DNA of 64,000 nucleotides from Aradus depressus (lineage: Eukaryota > Arthropoda > Insecta > Hemiptera > Aradidae). The translations under genes were made by a program, and so were the position numbers. Position 1 is the first letter of the stretch; each line of letters starts with the position of its first letter. The stretch spans positions 20,201,079 through 20,265,078 of the forward strand of contig OY759215.1 in NCBI GenBank assembly GCA_963662175.1. Direction: 5' to 3'. A model generated the notes under the pieces. The model was not told where the DNA came from. It did not search any database and saw nothing but the letters and a program-made list of their open reading frames with translations. Positions 10,378 through 19,885 of the stretch are shown here, in pieces.

Positions 10378-10789
10378 CCTTCCACTCTACTATAGCTCAA
10401 TGACCGAAAGAATAGCTGATAACGCAGATTCATTACTTTGGGATCCCTCCGGGGTGGCGGGGCGGGGCCTTGTGCTGGACCCCTGGAGTATCTCCTGGGC
10501 TGGGGAGCTTGATCAGCTCCGCCGGGATCTCTGGACTGACTTCCGGGCTTGGAGGGTGTTGTCAGTGCCACATACAAGCACATCCTCCCTAACAGGCCCA
10601 GCTACACCGGGGCCTAAGCCCAATGCCTAAAGAGAGATGCCAGGTTGTGTCGTTGCTTGTCCCCTGGCGTGGTTGGGATGCTCACTGGGTGCCCCTTCGG
10701 TCGTCCCCCGGTTTCTCTACGTGATCTCATACTGATTTGAACAGTCAGGCATCAATGACCCTCGCGGTTGATACGTCTTAAAAAAAAAG
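10378..10789 (+). mobile_element. 5'-truncated non-LTR retroelement 3' end with TSD
   Basis: A GC-rich insert ends in an A-run (10780-10788). It lies between copies of AGAGACGTAGA (10367-10377 and 10790-10800), the mark of target-primed insertion. Its 5' part stays open to the stop at 10630 (ending PATPGPKPNA). The remaining 160 bp is 3' UTR-like. The encoded C-terminus (WTDFRAWRVL) is not family-diagnostic. Confidence 0.7.
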
Positions 10790-10800
10790 AGAGACGTAGA

Positions 10801-11339
10801 ATGGAGCGTAGAACGAAGGATAAGAGATTGCAGGGTTTGGATTCTAAAGGAATGAGAAGGTTTAGTTGAGCCAAAAAAAAATCAAAATGAAAAAAGTGTA
10901 TCTTCCCCGGTCTTCTCTATCTTTTAAAAAAAAGTTAAGGGTGTAGTTAAAACCTTAAATTGAAGTATCTTCTTTTAAACCAGATTATACCTTTGAGAGA
11001 GGGTTTTGATGAAAATTTAGCTAGATAGGATATGGCCGAAAATCCCTTTTTTCCATAATATCTACATAATTGATGGTGCGAGGGCCCCCTCATCCCTCAG
11101 ATGTCACTTTGCTAAAACCCTTTGGTCGACCCTCATTGATAATATCTTTAGCTGAGTCTAATTTCTCATTCGTACTCTCCAGCTAAGTATAACTTTCTCA
11201 CCATTATTTTTCCCCGATATGATCAGTATTTCTTAGTATTCGTAACCAAGCGACTACGCCATATTGCAAACTTCAACTTGAACAGAAAAGAGAAAATAGT
11301 GAATAGTACAGTACGCCACTGACACCAATCAGAAATTAG
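10801..11339. other. Spacer without recognised gene
   Basis: AT-rich; nothing supported. Confidence 0.3.
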
Positions 11340-11567
11340 GGTTTTCCAAATTTTGGAATGGATGAAACCCCTAATAACTCTCAATGGAATGAACATATCG
11401 ATACGAAATTTCATAAGTGAATTCAGATGGCAATAATGAAATACAATTGTTGACTTTCAACCAAATCAAGCAGCTTTAAAGGAAGGCTTAGAGGGAGAGT
11501 GAAAATTTTGTTTAATATAAATAATTCGAGCTAGGGAAGTACAATGCCGTTGGATCACCGACGAATT
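11340..11567 (-). repeat. Hairpin family B, 5' half
   Basis: CATATCGATACGAAATTTCAT, an 'AGGGAGAGTGAAAA' block and the terminus GGGAAGTACAATGCCG followed by ATCACCGACGA. Confidence 0.6.
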
Positions 11568-12173
11568 TTGGTTACTGTATTCATGATGAGCGACAATGCT
11601 AACGAAACTGAGATAAGGAAGAGAATCTTTGCGGCAAACAAGTGCTACTTTGGACTTGGCAAGCACTTCAGAAGCAACCACTTATCTAGGCAGACTAAAT
11701 TCGTTCTATATAAGACCCTTACCCGCCCAGTTCTTCTGTATGGCCCAGAAATCTGGACAACTTTGAAAATGAGCGAACAGAGCCAGATTGGTGTTGGAAA
11801 GGAAGGTTCTGCGCAGAATATCTGGAGGAGGGCAAGTTGGCCATGCATGGCGCAGACGCAACAACCAGGACTCTACGAACTACATAGAGAACCAGATGTC
11901 CTGAAAGTCATGAGATTGGGCGATTAAGATGGGCAGGACATGTTGCCAGGATGGAAGCTGAGGAAATGCCGAAGAAGCTGCTAATGGAGCCAATTCACGA
12001 AGTAAGACGGCAAGACCTAAGCTGAGATGGGCAGATGGTGTGGCTGAAGATGCCCGAAACATATTTCGGTTTCACTGGATGGCAGCCGCACAAGATCGAG
12101 ATAATTGGCGGCTGTTGGTGGAGGCCAGGACCCGTCACCGGGTTGTAGCGCCATGATAAAAAAAAAAAATCAT
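11568..12173 (+). pseudogene. RTE-type non-LTR ORF2 C-terminus with A-rich 3' end
   Basis: Reads SDNANETEIRKRIFAANKCY, then KFVLYKTLTRPVLLYGPEIW. After frameshifts it continues RLGRLRWAGHVARMEAEEMP and RPKLRWADGVAEDARN, then WMAAAQDRDNWRLLVE. These blocks are the RT thumb and the conserved C-terminal end of RTE-like insect elements. The protein stop (12153-12155) is followed at once by a 12-base A-run and ATCATGATAA, a typical short 3' end. Several frame changes make it inactive, and the 5' part of the element is missing. Confidence 0.8.
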
Positions 12174-12179
12174 GATAAG

Positions 12180-12626
12180 CACGGTAACTCCTGTTAGAAT
12201 GTATGTATCTTCATGAAATTTTTAATGTATATCCTGAAACCGCTAAGGACACCTACTGATGTTCAGCCAGATCGGCCAAAGGGAAGGGGGGGGGGGGGGG
12301 GATTAGGAGGGAGGCTGAACACAAATATTCTAATAACTGTTGTAATGATTGTATGGACATGAAATGTTATATTTAAATTCATAACCCCATAAGTATGGCA
12401 CCTGATAATTTTCCGCGACATCGGTCGAATCTAAAGGGGAACCAGAGAAGAGGGCCTCGACTTAAATACCCTAATAACTAAATTTTAGGATTCAGAAGAC
12501 TCTATGTAAATCAAATTATTGATTTTTACCTCAAACAGTCGATTGGCTTTGGAGGGAGAGCGAAGACATAGGTAATTAATTAATTCTTACTGGGGAAGTA
12601 CATAGCCGGCGATTCACCGACGACTT
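12180..12626 (-). repeat. Hairpin family B, long copy
   Basis: Carries two internal repeat blocks (each like ATGAAAT, TTCAGCCAGATCGGCCAAAG, GGGAGG), a 16-base G-run, ACCTCAAACAGTCGATTGGC and the terminus GGGGAAGTACATAGCCGG, CGATTCACCGACGAC. Confidence 0.7.
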
Positions 12627-13098
12627 TTTTTTGTCATATTGATCAACCTCCATAAAATATATGGACGAATGATAGATAGACGATGCGGTAGCCACAAAAA
12701 CAGGATACCGCAACGTCAGTGATGGGCCCAGATCAACTCCAAATGCCATAAATCCATTTCTTTGTCCTCCTCTGGCGTTTATTAAGGGTTGCTTCCACTT
12801 TTGCCTCATAAATAATGTGTCTCATAAATCACCTTTGGTGAAGACAAATCGCTCACCACCTATTTCCCTCATTTACCATAAATTTATTAATATTATTATG
12901 GTAGACAGTTTATTTTTATATTCATGTATTTTAATCCAAAATAAATATTTCAATGGTCCCTTATATGCAAAAAATAAAAGCAAAATAAAATAAATACTTC
13001 AGAATAAGTGCCATATAGCTTTCATCTCGAGACCCTTCGAAACATACCCTGATATTCTGTCATCCCCATTCCTCCGACTTTATGGAGGCAGGAGATGC
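12627..13098. other. AT-rich spacer
   Basis: No gene recognised. Confidence 0.3.
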
Positions 13099-13124
13099 CG
13101 CGGGGGATCGAGAGATCCCCCGCC
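13099..13124. other. Strong GC hairpin
   Basis: GCGGGGGATC and GATCCCCCGC form a perfect 10-bp stem around a GAGA loop. It sits at the start of a segment shared with 52072-52262; role unknown. Confidence 0.7.
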
Positions 13125-13345
13125 ATCTTGCTCCGCCTGTACACTGCTTAACGATGGAGGTGGACCAAGAAGGAAGGAGAACTGAAAGTGCGTGTTCATG
13201 AGCGGAGAAGCACTCCCAGATATATTTGCTATCTTATACACTAGTACATAGATCTCTCGGCCAGCACCGCCTCAACCTTCGGAGGAGATTATCTGGATGG
13301 AAGCAGGAGGACAATAGACGAACGACCGGATTAACATTAAGGAAA
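13118..13345 (+). repeat. Unclassified dispersed repeat, copy 1 (pair with 52072)
   Basis: Shares with 52072-52262, in the same orientation, GAGAACTGAAAGTGCG, CTCCCAGATATATTTGCTAT, TCTCTCGGCCAGCACCGC and GGAGATTATCTGGATGG. No recognisable protein, so family not assigned. Confidence 0.65.
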
Positions 13346-13486
13346 GGTTAGTGTGGAATTTAGGAGTTGATGGACTTGATGATCAATGGCCCGATGATGC
13401 TTACAAGTGACGTTAATACAATGACATGTTGGGGTGAGAAGTGATTATCAGGTTGTAAAAGTCGTAGTCTAACCTCCACAGATTTT

Positions 13487-13541
13487 ATGAATTTTGCTAG
13501 CCGGCTTTCGAAGTTGCCCTCATCATCAGGCTGTCTGCAAG
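13487..13541 (-). ncRNA. Hammerhead-like motif with palindromic helix III
   Basis: Minus strand from 13529: CTGATGA, T, helix II GAGG-GCAA-CTTC, GAA, then AGCCGGCT (a perfect palindrome able to form helix III as a dimer) and A at the expected cleavage position. The bases around it can start helix I (GC with GC; further out CAGA with TCTG). The one departure from the hammerhead consensus is the extra T between CTGATGA and helix II. Hammerheads of this short-helix-III type are known from Penelope-like elements. Activity is unproven. Confidence 0.45.
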
Positions 13542-13656
13542 CGAATAATCATTACCTCAAAATTGTAGATGGCAAGGAAACATCAGTACAGAAACATCGA
13601 TAGCAAAGCATCGAACATAGATGTATTTCAAACATCTGTCATCTCTACTCCTGAAA

Positions 13657-14437
13657 TTACGGGAATTTTGTAATTTCGCGGGTTGTATTAGTCCGATTCG
13701 CGCGATTTTTTCGTTCTTGTATTGGTAAAGATGTATGAAAAGTATCTGTACATTGTTAGCCAAACCGGATGTTTAGTCTGCTGTCAGCTGTCAAGGAGGT
13801 TACATGTGTTTTGGTACGTTCGGCGATTATACAAAATGGATCAGAGAATTTGCATTAAATTTTACTATAAGAATGGAATAAAGTGCAACAAAGTTTTAGA
13901 AATGTTAAGTATTGCTTTTGGTGAGTCTGCTATGAGTAAAACTAGGATTACGAGTGGTATAAGTGTTTCCAAGAAGGCCATGAAGACTTTGAAGATGACG
14001 AGCGCCCTGGACGTCCCAGCACGTTTTTTAACGGCATAGTGCATGGCTTTTGCACCACGATAATGCACCTGCTCACACTTCATTGCTTGTTCGTGAATTT
14101 TTGACCAAAAAGAACACTACAATGATGCCCCAGCCTCCATATTCGCCAGACATGGCTCCGTGTGACTATTTTCTGTTCCCAACAATAAAGAAAACTTTAA
14201 AGAGCCGTCGTTTCACAAGGATAGATGAGATTATAAGCGCATTGCTGAGAGAGCTAAATGCTATCCCAAAGATCGAGTTCCAAAAGTGTTCGGGGATTGG
14301 AAAATGGCGTTGGCATAAGTGTATAATATCTAATGGGGACTATATTGAAGGGGATAATATTGATGTAGACGAATAAATAAAATTATTTTTAAAAACCGAA
14401 AATTCCCGTTATTTTTTGAACACTACGAGGTGTGTAG
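13657..14437 (+). pseudogene. mariner transposase, internally deleted
   Basis: The ATG at 13836 opens MDQRICIKFYYKNGIKCNKV, the mariner HTH start. A 1-base deletion near 13945 breaks the usual YEWYKxFQEG region. The middle of the gene, including the first catalytic Asp, is deleted around 14023-14045. The C-terminal half (14045-14376) is intact: HHDNAPAH and APCDYFLF give the second and third Asp with D34D spacing. The right end is near CGAGGTGTGTA, with ACGGGAATTTT mirrored near 13657. It is the same family as the minus copy at 57690-58470, which lost different parts. Confidence 0.85.
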
Positions 14438-14439
14438 AC

Positions 14440-14884
14440 TACCTGGACACTAGTTAAGCGCTGTAACTTGGAGTTCCTCTGTGATGTCCGCACTGCGGTA
14501 ACTTGCCTTCTACAAAGTTCCTGGATGCCACTTTTTGTCTCTAACTCCCTTCGTCCCATCCCCTTTCTCTCCCGGACGATCTCTTTAATGAAACTTATAT
14601 GGCTTCAGGATCCTATCTCTTCTAACAGTTACTGCCCTTTACAATTGTGTGGGTGAAAGATTTATTTTATTTTATTTGGGTTGAACGTCCTCATATTCTT
14701 GGGGGGAAAGATATGAGATTTATGGTAGCCACCTGGATTTATTTTTATATATCTTGCAGTCCACCTGAAACATTTACTGACACCCGAAATTATTACATAC
14801 ATTAATATCAATTAAAAATATGTGATAACAGATCTTTTTTATACCAACCATTTTTTTATAATAATAGCATTACTGGGGTATATG
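14440..14884. other. Spacer without recognised gene
   Basis: Nothing supported; the 62-aa frame at 14468-14656 matches no family I know. Confidence 0.3.
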
Positions 14885-15302
14885 AAATATGTTGGCATCC
14901 CTCTCTCCTTTGGTCGATTTGGCTGAAAATCGATAAATTTCGTCCTTATCAGGTTTTGGTCACACATATAAAACTTCATGTCGATACATCCATTCTATCG
15001 GCAGTTATTTTAGTTTTTATGTCAATCCTCCCTTCCCTGTGGTAGATTTGGTTGAAAAACAATAGGTGTCGACATTAGAGGGTTATGCATTCACATAATA
15101 TGAAGTATACTTTATATTATAAAGTATCGTGTCGAAAAATTTATTCTATCGGGAATTATCGTGTTCACGGATATGCAAACAGATTTTTTTTTCATAATTT
15201 CAATCTAGAGTCGGAAAACATCAAATTATGTTGAAAACTCCGCATCGAATTTTTGACCGATTACTTAACTTCCTCTATACTTCGTATAGATGAGGAAATA
15301 AT
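14885..15302 (+). repeat. Hairpin family B, long copy
   Basis: Two internal blocks (TTTGGTCGATTTGGCTGAAA with AAACTTCATGTCGATACATC; GTAGATTTGGTTGAAAAAC with GTGTCGAAAAATTTATTC), then GAATTTTTGACCGATTAC, ACTTCCTCTATACTTCGTA and TAGATGAGGAA. Confidence 0.75.
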
Positions 15303-15315
15303 AGGGTTCTATATA

Positions 15316-15530
15316 GATTTTATGACTCATGCCCGGGCTTTAACTACGAGGTCATACCGCCTACTACCAGAGCGCTCTTTCGTCACTTTGGTGGGCATGA
15401 GCCCGACTCTACTATGGGAGTTCTAAATATTTATTCACCTAGGGCAGGGGTCTTTAACGAGTACCTGACATCGTACAGGCTCGGGACCGTCGCTTAACGT
15501 CCCATCCGAAGGACGGCGTGCTTAATTTTA
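15316..15530 (-). repeat. SINE1 body copy
   Basis: TTATGACTCATGCCCGGGC, ACTACCAGAGCGCTCTTTCG, GAGCCCGACTCTACTATGG, ACGAGTACCTGACATCGTAC and CCGAAGGACGGCGTGC. The tRNA head is missing, so this copy is 5'-truncated. Confidence 0.8.
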
Positions 15531-15549
15531 TTTAGGAAATAATATATGA

Positions 15550-15790
15550 TAACATTATAACTTTCTTATACCAACCACTTTTTTTCAGATCACTCTCCCT
15601 CCTTTTTCTCTCTCTCAAATTATTTTGTTGGCATAAACGGTTTTCTTTGTTTGATGGTATAGCAAAATTCCGAGAGTGACTTTCTTATACCCAGTAATGT
15701 CAGTTTCAATAGAATTTGAGAGGGAGGAGGGGGAGGAACAGTGATTTGTAAAACTGTGCTCGGTATAAGAATTAGGTTATGGCCACATCA
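15550..15790. repeat. Foldback A element
   Basis: Left arm ACTTTCTTATACCAACCAC, CAGATCACTCTCCCTCC. Right arm GGAGGGGGAGGAACAGTGAT, GTATAAGAATTAGG, TTATGGCCACATCAC. Between the arms are the family's second inner repeats (GGTTTTCTTTG; CTTATACCCAGTAATGTCAG). No protein. Confidence 0.75.
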
Positions 15791-15840
15791 CTTATATTTT
15801 ATTTTTATCCTTTATAATAAAAAACTATAATTAATAAAAA

Positions 15841-16207
15841 CTTTTTTTGCACATTCTTTGGAGTTCTATAACTTTGTTTATATTGGTCCTTTATAAAATC
15901 TGAGGTCATTTAGATAGTTAGAAATTTAATAGGGAACATTTTTTGCACATTCTTTGGAGTTCTATAACTTTGTTTATACTGGTCCTTTATAAAATCTGAG
16001 GTCATTTAGATAGTTAGAAATTTAATAGGGAACATTTTTTGCACATTCTTTGGAGTTCTATAACTTTGTTTATACTGGTCCTTTATAAAATCTGAGGTCA
16101 TTTAGATAGTTAGAAATTTAATAGGAAACATTTTTTGCACATTCTTTGGAGTTCTATAACTCTGTTTATACAGGTCCTTTATAAAATCTGAGGTCATTTA
16201 GATAGTT
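15841..16207 (+). repeat. Tandem array, 96 bp x 3.8
   Basis: The GC of 'TTTGCACATTC' recurs at 15849, 15945, 16041 and 16137, giving an exact 96-bp period with only a few differences between units. The unit, read on the minus strand, matches single-copy flank sequence of foldback A (62703-62795, 38820-38920, 32770-32870): ATTAAATTTC, GACCTCAGATT, AAAGTTATAGAA. Confidence 0.95.
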
Positions 16208-16211
16208 AATT

Positions 16212-16466
16212 TTATGGGGATACACTCATTGCATCGGTAGTTACGAGTATTAGGGTTTTTGTGTAGAGCACCGCTTCTCTGATCACCCCGCTCTTCCGCC
16301 GATTTTGCGGAAAATTAATAGATGCCTTCCTTATGAGTTTTGATTTTAAATATCAAAATGCATGTTGATACATTACATTGATAGTTTTGTGGGGTTTTTG
16401 AGTTGAGCCCCCTCTGATCTCCCTTCTGCCGATTTCGCTGAAAATTGAAAGGTGTCTATGGGGTTC
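16212..16466 (+). repeat. Hairpin family B, middle part
   Basis: Two internal blocks with CATTGCATCGGTAGTTA, GTGTAGAGC, CCGCCGATTTTGCGGAAAAT and TTTTTGAGTTGAGCCCCC, TGCCGATTTCGCTGAAAATT. Lacks the terminal hairpin. Confidence 0.65.
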
Positions 16467-16744
16467 TGGTTACTTGCGCTTCATAAACACAAATGTCGCT
16501 CGGGATTCATTGCTCACTAATTAATTGATCAGTAAATTGATCATTAAGCATGTGGGCTGTAGTAGAGATTTGAGAAAAGTTCACGTCTCAAATGTTTATA
16601 ATGAACATTTTCAATTGGGTTGAATTTTTTGACAGGACTGACTTTTATTGCTTACGATTAAACTAGAAAAGTCCGTTTGAATGTGGAATGTTCGAATCTG
16701 TGCGATGTCTAACGAAAAGCTTATGATCTCATAAAAATTAAAGG

Positions 16745-16870
16745 CGTTGTCTTCCCACGGGTTTTATTTCCAACCAGAGCAGTTTTCAACGCAACTGCGT
16801 CATCATTAGTGGCACATCCCACCGGTACAGTATGAAATTCACGCTCCATATGATAAGCTTATGGATTCGG
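16745..16870 (-). repeat. Penelope-type terminal segment with decayed hammerhead-like motif
   Basis: Minus strand: GGTGGGATGTGCCA, CTAATGATGACGCAGTTGCG, TTGAAAACTGCTCTGG, then AAATAAAACCCGTGGGAAGA. Same segment as at 60880-60965 and 63033-63190. The core is CTAATGA (G5 changed) and the helix III palindrome is broken, so this copy should be inactive. The tie to Penelope-like elements is by motif type, not by an attached protein. Confidence 0.5.
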
Positions 16871-17520
16871 GATGTAGCAATTATTCAGTATATCTGTTGT
16901 TTTATTAATAATAATAAAGAAAACGACGAAGGGATGTGGGCTACTTCAGGGCGTGCCTCTCCTCCCCCACCCGGAGAAATTTAGGAGTTCCAAGGATGAG
17001 AGGATTTCAAGCAGGTGACAGGATTCGTTATTGCTCCCAGGCTATCCCCCAGGACTTAGGAATGCCCCTCAGGATAACAGCCTGAATTAAACTCTACTTC
17101 CTTCTCATAGCTTGGGGTCACACCGTTTCATTACACTACACACAAGACACCATGGAATGTGGTCTTGGTTTCACTAACTTACAGGATTGGGTTACTTCTG
17201 AATGTCACCATTTCAAAAGGGATCTCTGTTACCAAAAGATTGAAAACATCTTGTCTTGGATGTTCCGCGAACATTCCCGGATCAAGGTCTTAGTGGTGCA
17301 GGTCCCTAGCGATGCAGACCAAAACTTTTGCAATGAAATTCCGTTACATAAAAATTGTTACTTTCAAAAAGTCAATAATATACTTCCCCCGTGCGAATAA
17401 ATCTACTAAACTCTCTGAAATCAATCTACTGATTTGGTTGAAAATATATGTCCTAATGGGCTACTGCATTAACATATAAAATAAGTAATATGGGGATATC
17501 ACTCCAACTATATATTATTT
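16871..17520. other. Spacer with one unrecognised short frame
   Basis: Plus-strand frame 17152-17400 (82 aa, MECGLGFTNLQDWVTSECHH at its start) has no known family, promoter or repeat match that I can see. GC-richer text at 16935-17110 is likewise unassigned. Confidence 0.25.
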
Positions 17521-17570
17521 ATCTACTACACCTCGTTTCGGCAATTTGCCATCCTCAGGTGGTAAATATC
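17521..17570 (-). ncRNA. Hammerhead-like motif
   Basis: Minus strand: CTGAGGA, T, helix II GGCA-AAT-TGCC, GAAAC, GAGGT, GTA. Position 7 of the core is free, so CTGAGGA is allowed. The flanks ATTTACCAC and GTAGTAGATAAAT can form an imperfect helix I. The same extra T before helix II is present as in the other motifs here. Confidence 0.4.
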
Positions 17571-17964
17571 AACATATATAATCCAAAAATAATTTTAAAA
17601 ATTTTTAGAATTTACAAACTGTAACAGTCAGATCAATCATTAGCAATAAAAAGGTTATGTACGTAAAAAGTTAGGTGATAAAATAGACGCTGGTCAACTT
17701 TTTCATTAGACGAATTCACCTGTGATTGAGCAGACGAGAATGTCTCGATAATTGCCCTTCGTCTGGATCCATGGGTTGCTGGTTATTTGTTTGAGATACC
17801 CGGTGACAAGTCTACGGACACAAATCAACTGAGGCTCTTCATTAGGTCTCAGGCTGTCTTCCGTCTCCCCTGGGACAGACACAAAACCTCTGAAGAAAGC
17901 CACACTGGGCTAATAAACTTGGAATTCATCTCGGTTCTGCCTCTTTTACTTCCACAGCCATCGT
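17571..17964. other. Spacer without recognised gene
   Basis: Contains a minus-strand 65-aa frame (17706-17903) of unknown nature and overlapping plus-strand shadows. Confidence 0.25.
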
Positions 17965-18345
17965 CTAAGTATAGGGGATGTTATGTAATCGGTCAGACTT
18001 ATTTTAAACGGAATTTCATTTTCTCCACCCCCTTGATTATAAAACGAAAAAAAAATGTCTCTGTGTGCATGTCCGAGAACAGAACTCCCAATAGAATGAA
18101 TGTATCTACACGAAATTTTATATATGAATCCATAACCCTCTAACGACAACACCAATTCTTTTTCAGCCAAAGCGACCAAAGGGAAGGGGGATTGATATAA
18201 AAACTCAAATAACTGCTGATAGAATGGATGTATATCCACGAAGATTTATATGTGTGACAAAAAACCTCGATAAGGACAACACCTATCGATTTTCAGCCAA
18301 ATTGGCCAAAGGGGAGGGGGGATGCCAACACATTTCATATAACTC
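17965..18345 (-). repeat. Hairpin family B, 3' half
   Basis: Begins at the hairpin end (GTATAGGGGATGTTATGTAA, TCGGTCAGA), then ATAGAATGAATGTATCTACA, CGAAATTTTATATATGAATC, TTTCAGCCAAAGCGACCAAA and a second block with TTCAGCCAAATTGGCCAAAG. Confidence 0.75.
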
Positions 18346-18412
18346 AGTAAAGCTATCATGGAATTAATTTGAGAGGAGAAAGGGAGTGGGAGAGTTAAAA
18401 AAGTGGTAACAC
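18346..18412. repeat. Foldback A, one arm
   Basis: TCATGGAATTAATTTGAGAG, GGAGTGGGAGAG and AAAAAGTGGTAAC: a single degraded arm of the family. Confidence 0.5.
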
Positions 18413-18560
18413 CCTGGAGGAGTGCCCCGGATACAAGAATGTACTAACGGCCAAGCGGATCCAAACTAGAGATGCTGGGAGACGTCGACTCCACTACAGA
18501 ACCCTTCCTAACAGCAATAAAGCCACCTCATCGAAACGATAAAAGATCTAGCTCCGATAC
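18413..18560 (+). pseudogene. Non-LTR C-terminal remnant
   Basis: LEECPGYKNVLTAKRIQTRD resembles the post-RNase H zinc-finger tail (H, four residues, CPxY) of I/R1/Jockey-type ORF2. Short and without a visible 5' or 3' end. Confidence 0.4.
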
Positions 18561-18842
18561 CGATATTTATATTTTAATAGTATCGAAACACTGCGATATT
18601 ATGTCTATACTATAAAACTGAGGACGTGGCTTTTTATAAGAGACAAGGCATTTGCCTATCCCTTGTGGATTTATGTGGTACCCCTGGTGGTACTGATACT
18701 CTTTGTTGAGGAACCCTCGTACATACTACCTTTGAATAAACTATTATCTTAGTTTATTCAAAAGGGTAGTGATGTCTCAGAAGGAGCAAGGTCAGGAAGT
18801 TAATGGGAATTAATCACAGGACACACCTCAACAATATAATAG
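18561..18842. other. Spacer
   Basis: No gene recognised. Confidence 0.3.
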
Positions 18843-19040
18843 TTGTCAAGGATGTATCCTAACTTCGGCAGACACAAAGATGCCGATGAAACGTCTCATT
18901 TTTTAGATAGATGTCCAGGGTATAGCCTGGGGGAGAGTCGCGTCTTTGTGGTCGGAGAAAAGAATTCAGAAAATTGGGGGAATATCCTTAGAATCATGGC
19001 TCCCACACGAGTGGGGGCAAGGCGGGAGTCTATAAAATAG
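18843..19040 (+). pseudogene. Non-LTR ORF2 extreme C-terminus
   Basis: The frame encodes NFGRHKDADETSHFLDRCPG, fitting the 'C-x2-C-x6-8-H-x4-C-P' finger at the end of RNase H-bearing non-LTR ORF2 proteins, with the first Cys pair lost. It ends at a stop at 19038. A fragment only. Confidence 0.5.
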
Positions 19041-19680
19041 TGACTTTTGTTTTGTCTATCCAACTAAAAATTTTTTACTTGGCACATTATTCTCACACCG
19101 ACTTCGTTTTCAGTTTTAGTGAATTCATTGAAAAAAGCTAGTAAAAATATACTTTGTGATCCTTTTTGTTAATTCTAAGTTTTTATTATTATATTATAAA
19201 TATTTTTTACGTTGAAAATCCATTTTATATTTTTTTTTCAATAAAAAAAGTCTGTCTCTCTGTTTGTCTGTGAAAACGGTATATGTGTTATCCAGAACCC
19301 TCTCTTAAATGACATCCAGGTTAGACAGAAAGGAGTTTCCGAGTGCTCTGATCCTCATCGGACGACATCCCAACTTTTATATATAAATATTACTGTTATT
19401 TTCGCCATGATTCTTTTCGTGAGTATTCGTTACTGTTTCCACAAAATTCAAAGCAATCAAATACCTATTCATGGAAGTCTTCTACCAATCTTTAAATGGC
19501 CGAGACCTTAAGAGGTTTTTTTTTTTCTGGCCTTAACAACTCGTCTCTGTTTTAATATCCACCCCTTCTTGTCCTTACCACTTCATTGTCTAAATTTTTT
19601 TTTCTCTTTTATATTTTTTTTTACCGTCATCAAGTCAGGCTTTTATTTTTCCTTAATGCTCCAATTCGTACACGAGTCAT
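19041..19680. other. AT-rich target region of the LINE
   Basis: T-rich low-complexity DNA; no gene recognised. Confidence 0.3.
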
Positions 19681-19690
19681 CTTTTGCCAT
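19681..19690. repeat. Target-site duplication, left copy
   Basis: CTTTTGCCAT, identical to 25217-25226. Confidence 0.9.
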
Positions 19691-19885
19691 TTTTTTTTTT
19701 TTTTTTTAATGGCTCCAAGGCGTAATTGCCCTATATAGCCTGACACAATGTTTCAATGATGTTTGAGTTTTTTGGGGAAACCCAGGAGGGCCAGAGACCC
19801 GGGGCGGAAACAGAAGGCCCCCAACGACGCAAGCCATCAGCCCCACACCAGCCCCCACCCCCCCATCGTCCCCCTCCTATCTTTA
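19691..19885 (-). other. 3' UTR and poly(A) tail of the LINE
   Basis: A run of 17 T (A on the element strand) at 19691-19707 ends the element. The 3' UTR is unusually GC- and C-rich for the region (CCCCCACCCCCCC on the plus strand near 19853). Confidence 0.85.

Noticed and set aside
13487..13541. Calling this a proven hammerhead ribozyme
   Set aside because: The extra T between CTGATGA and helix II and the weak helix I leave activity uncertain; it is reported as hammerhead-like only.
17152..17400. 82-aa frame as a host gene
   Set aside because: No family, splice or promoter support; the length is within chance for this AT content, so it is mentioned only as unrecognised.
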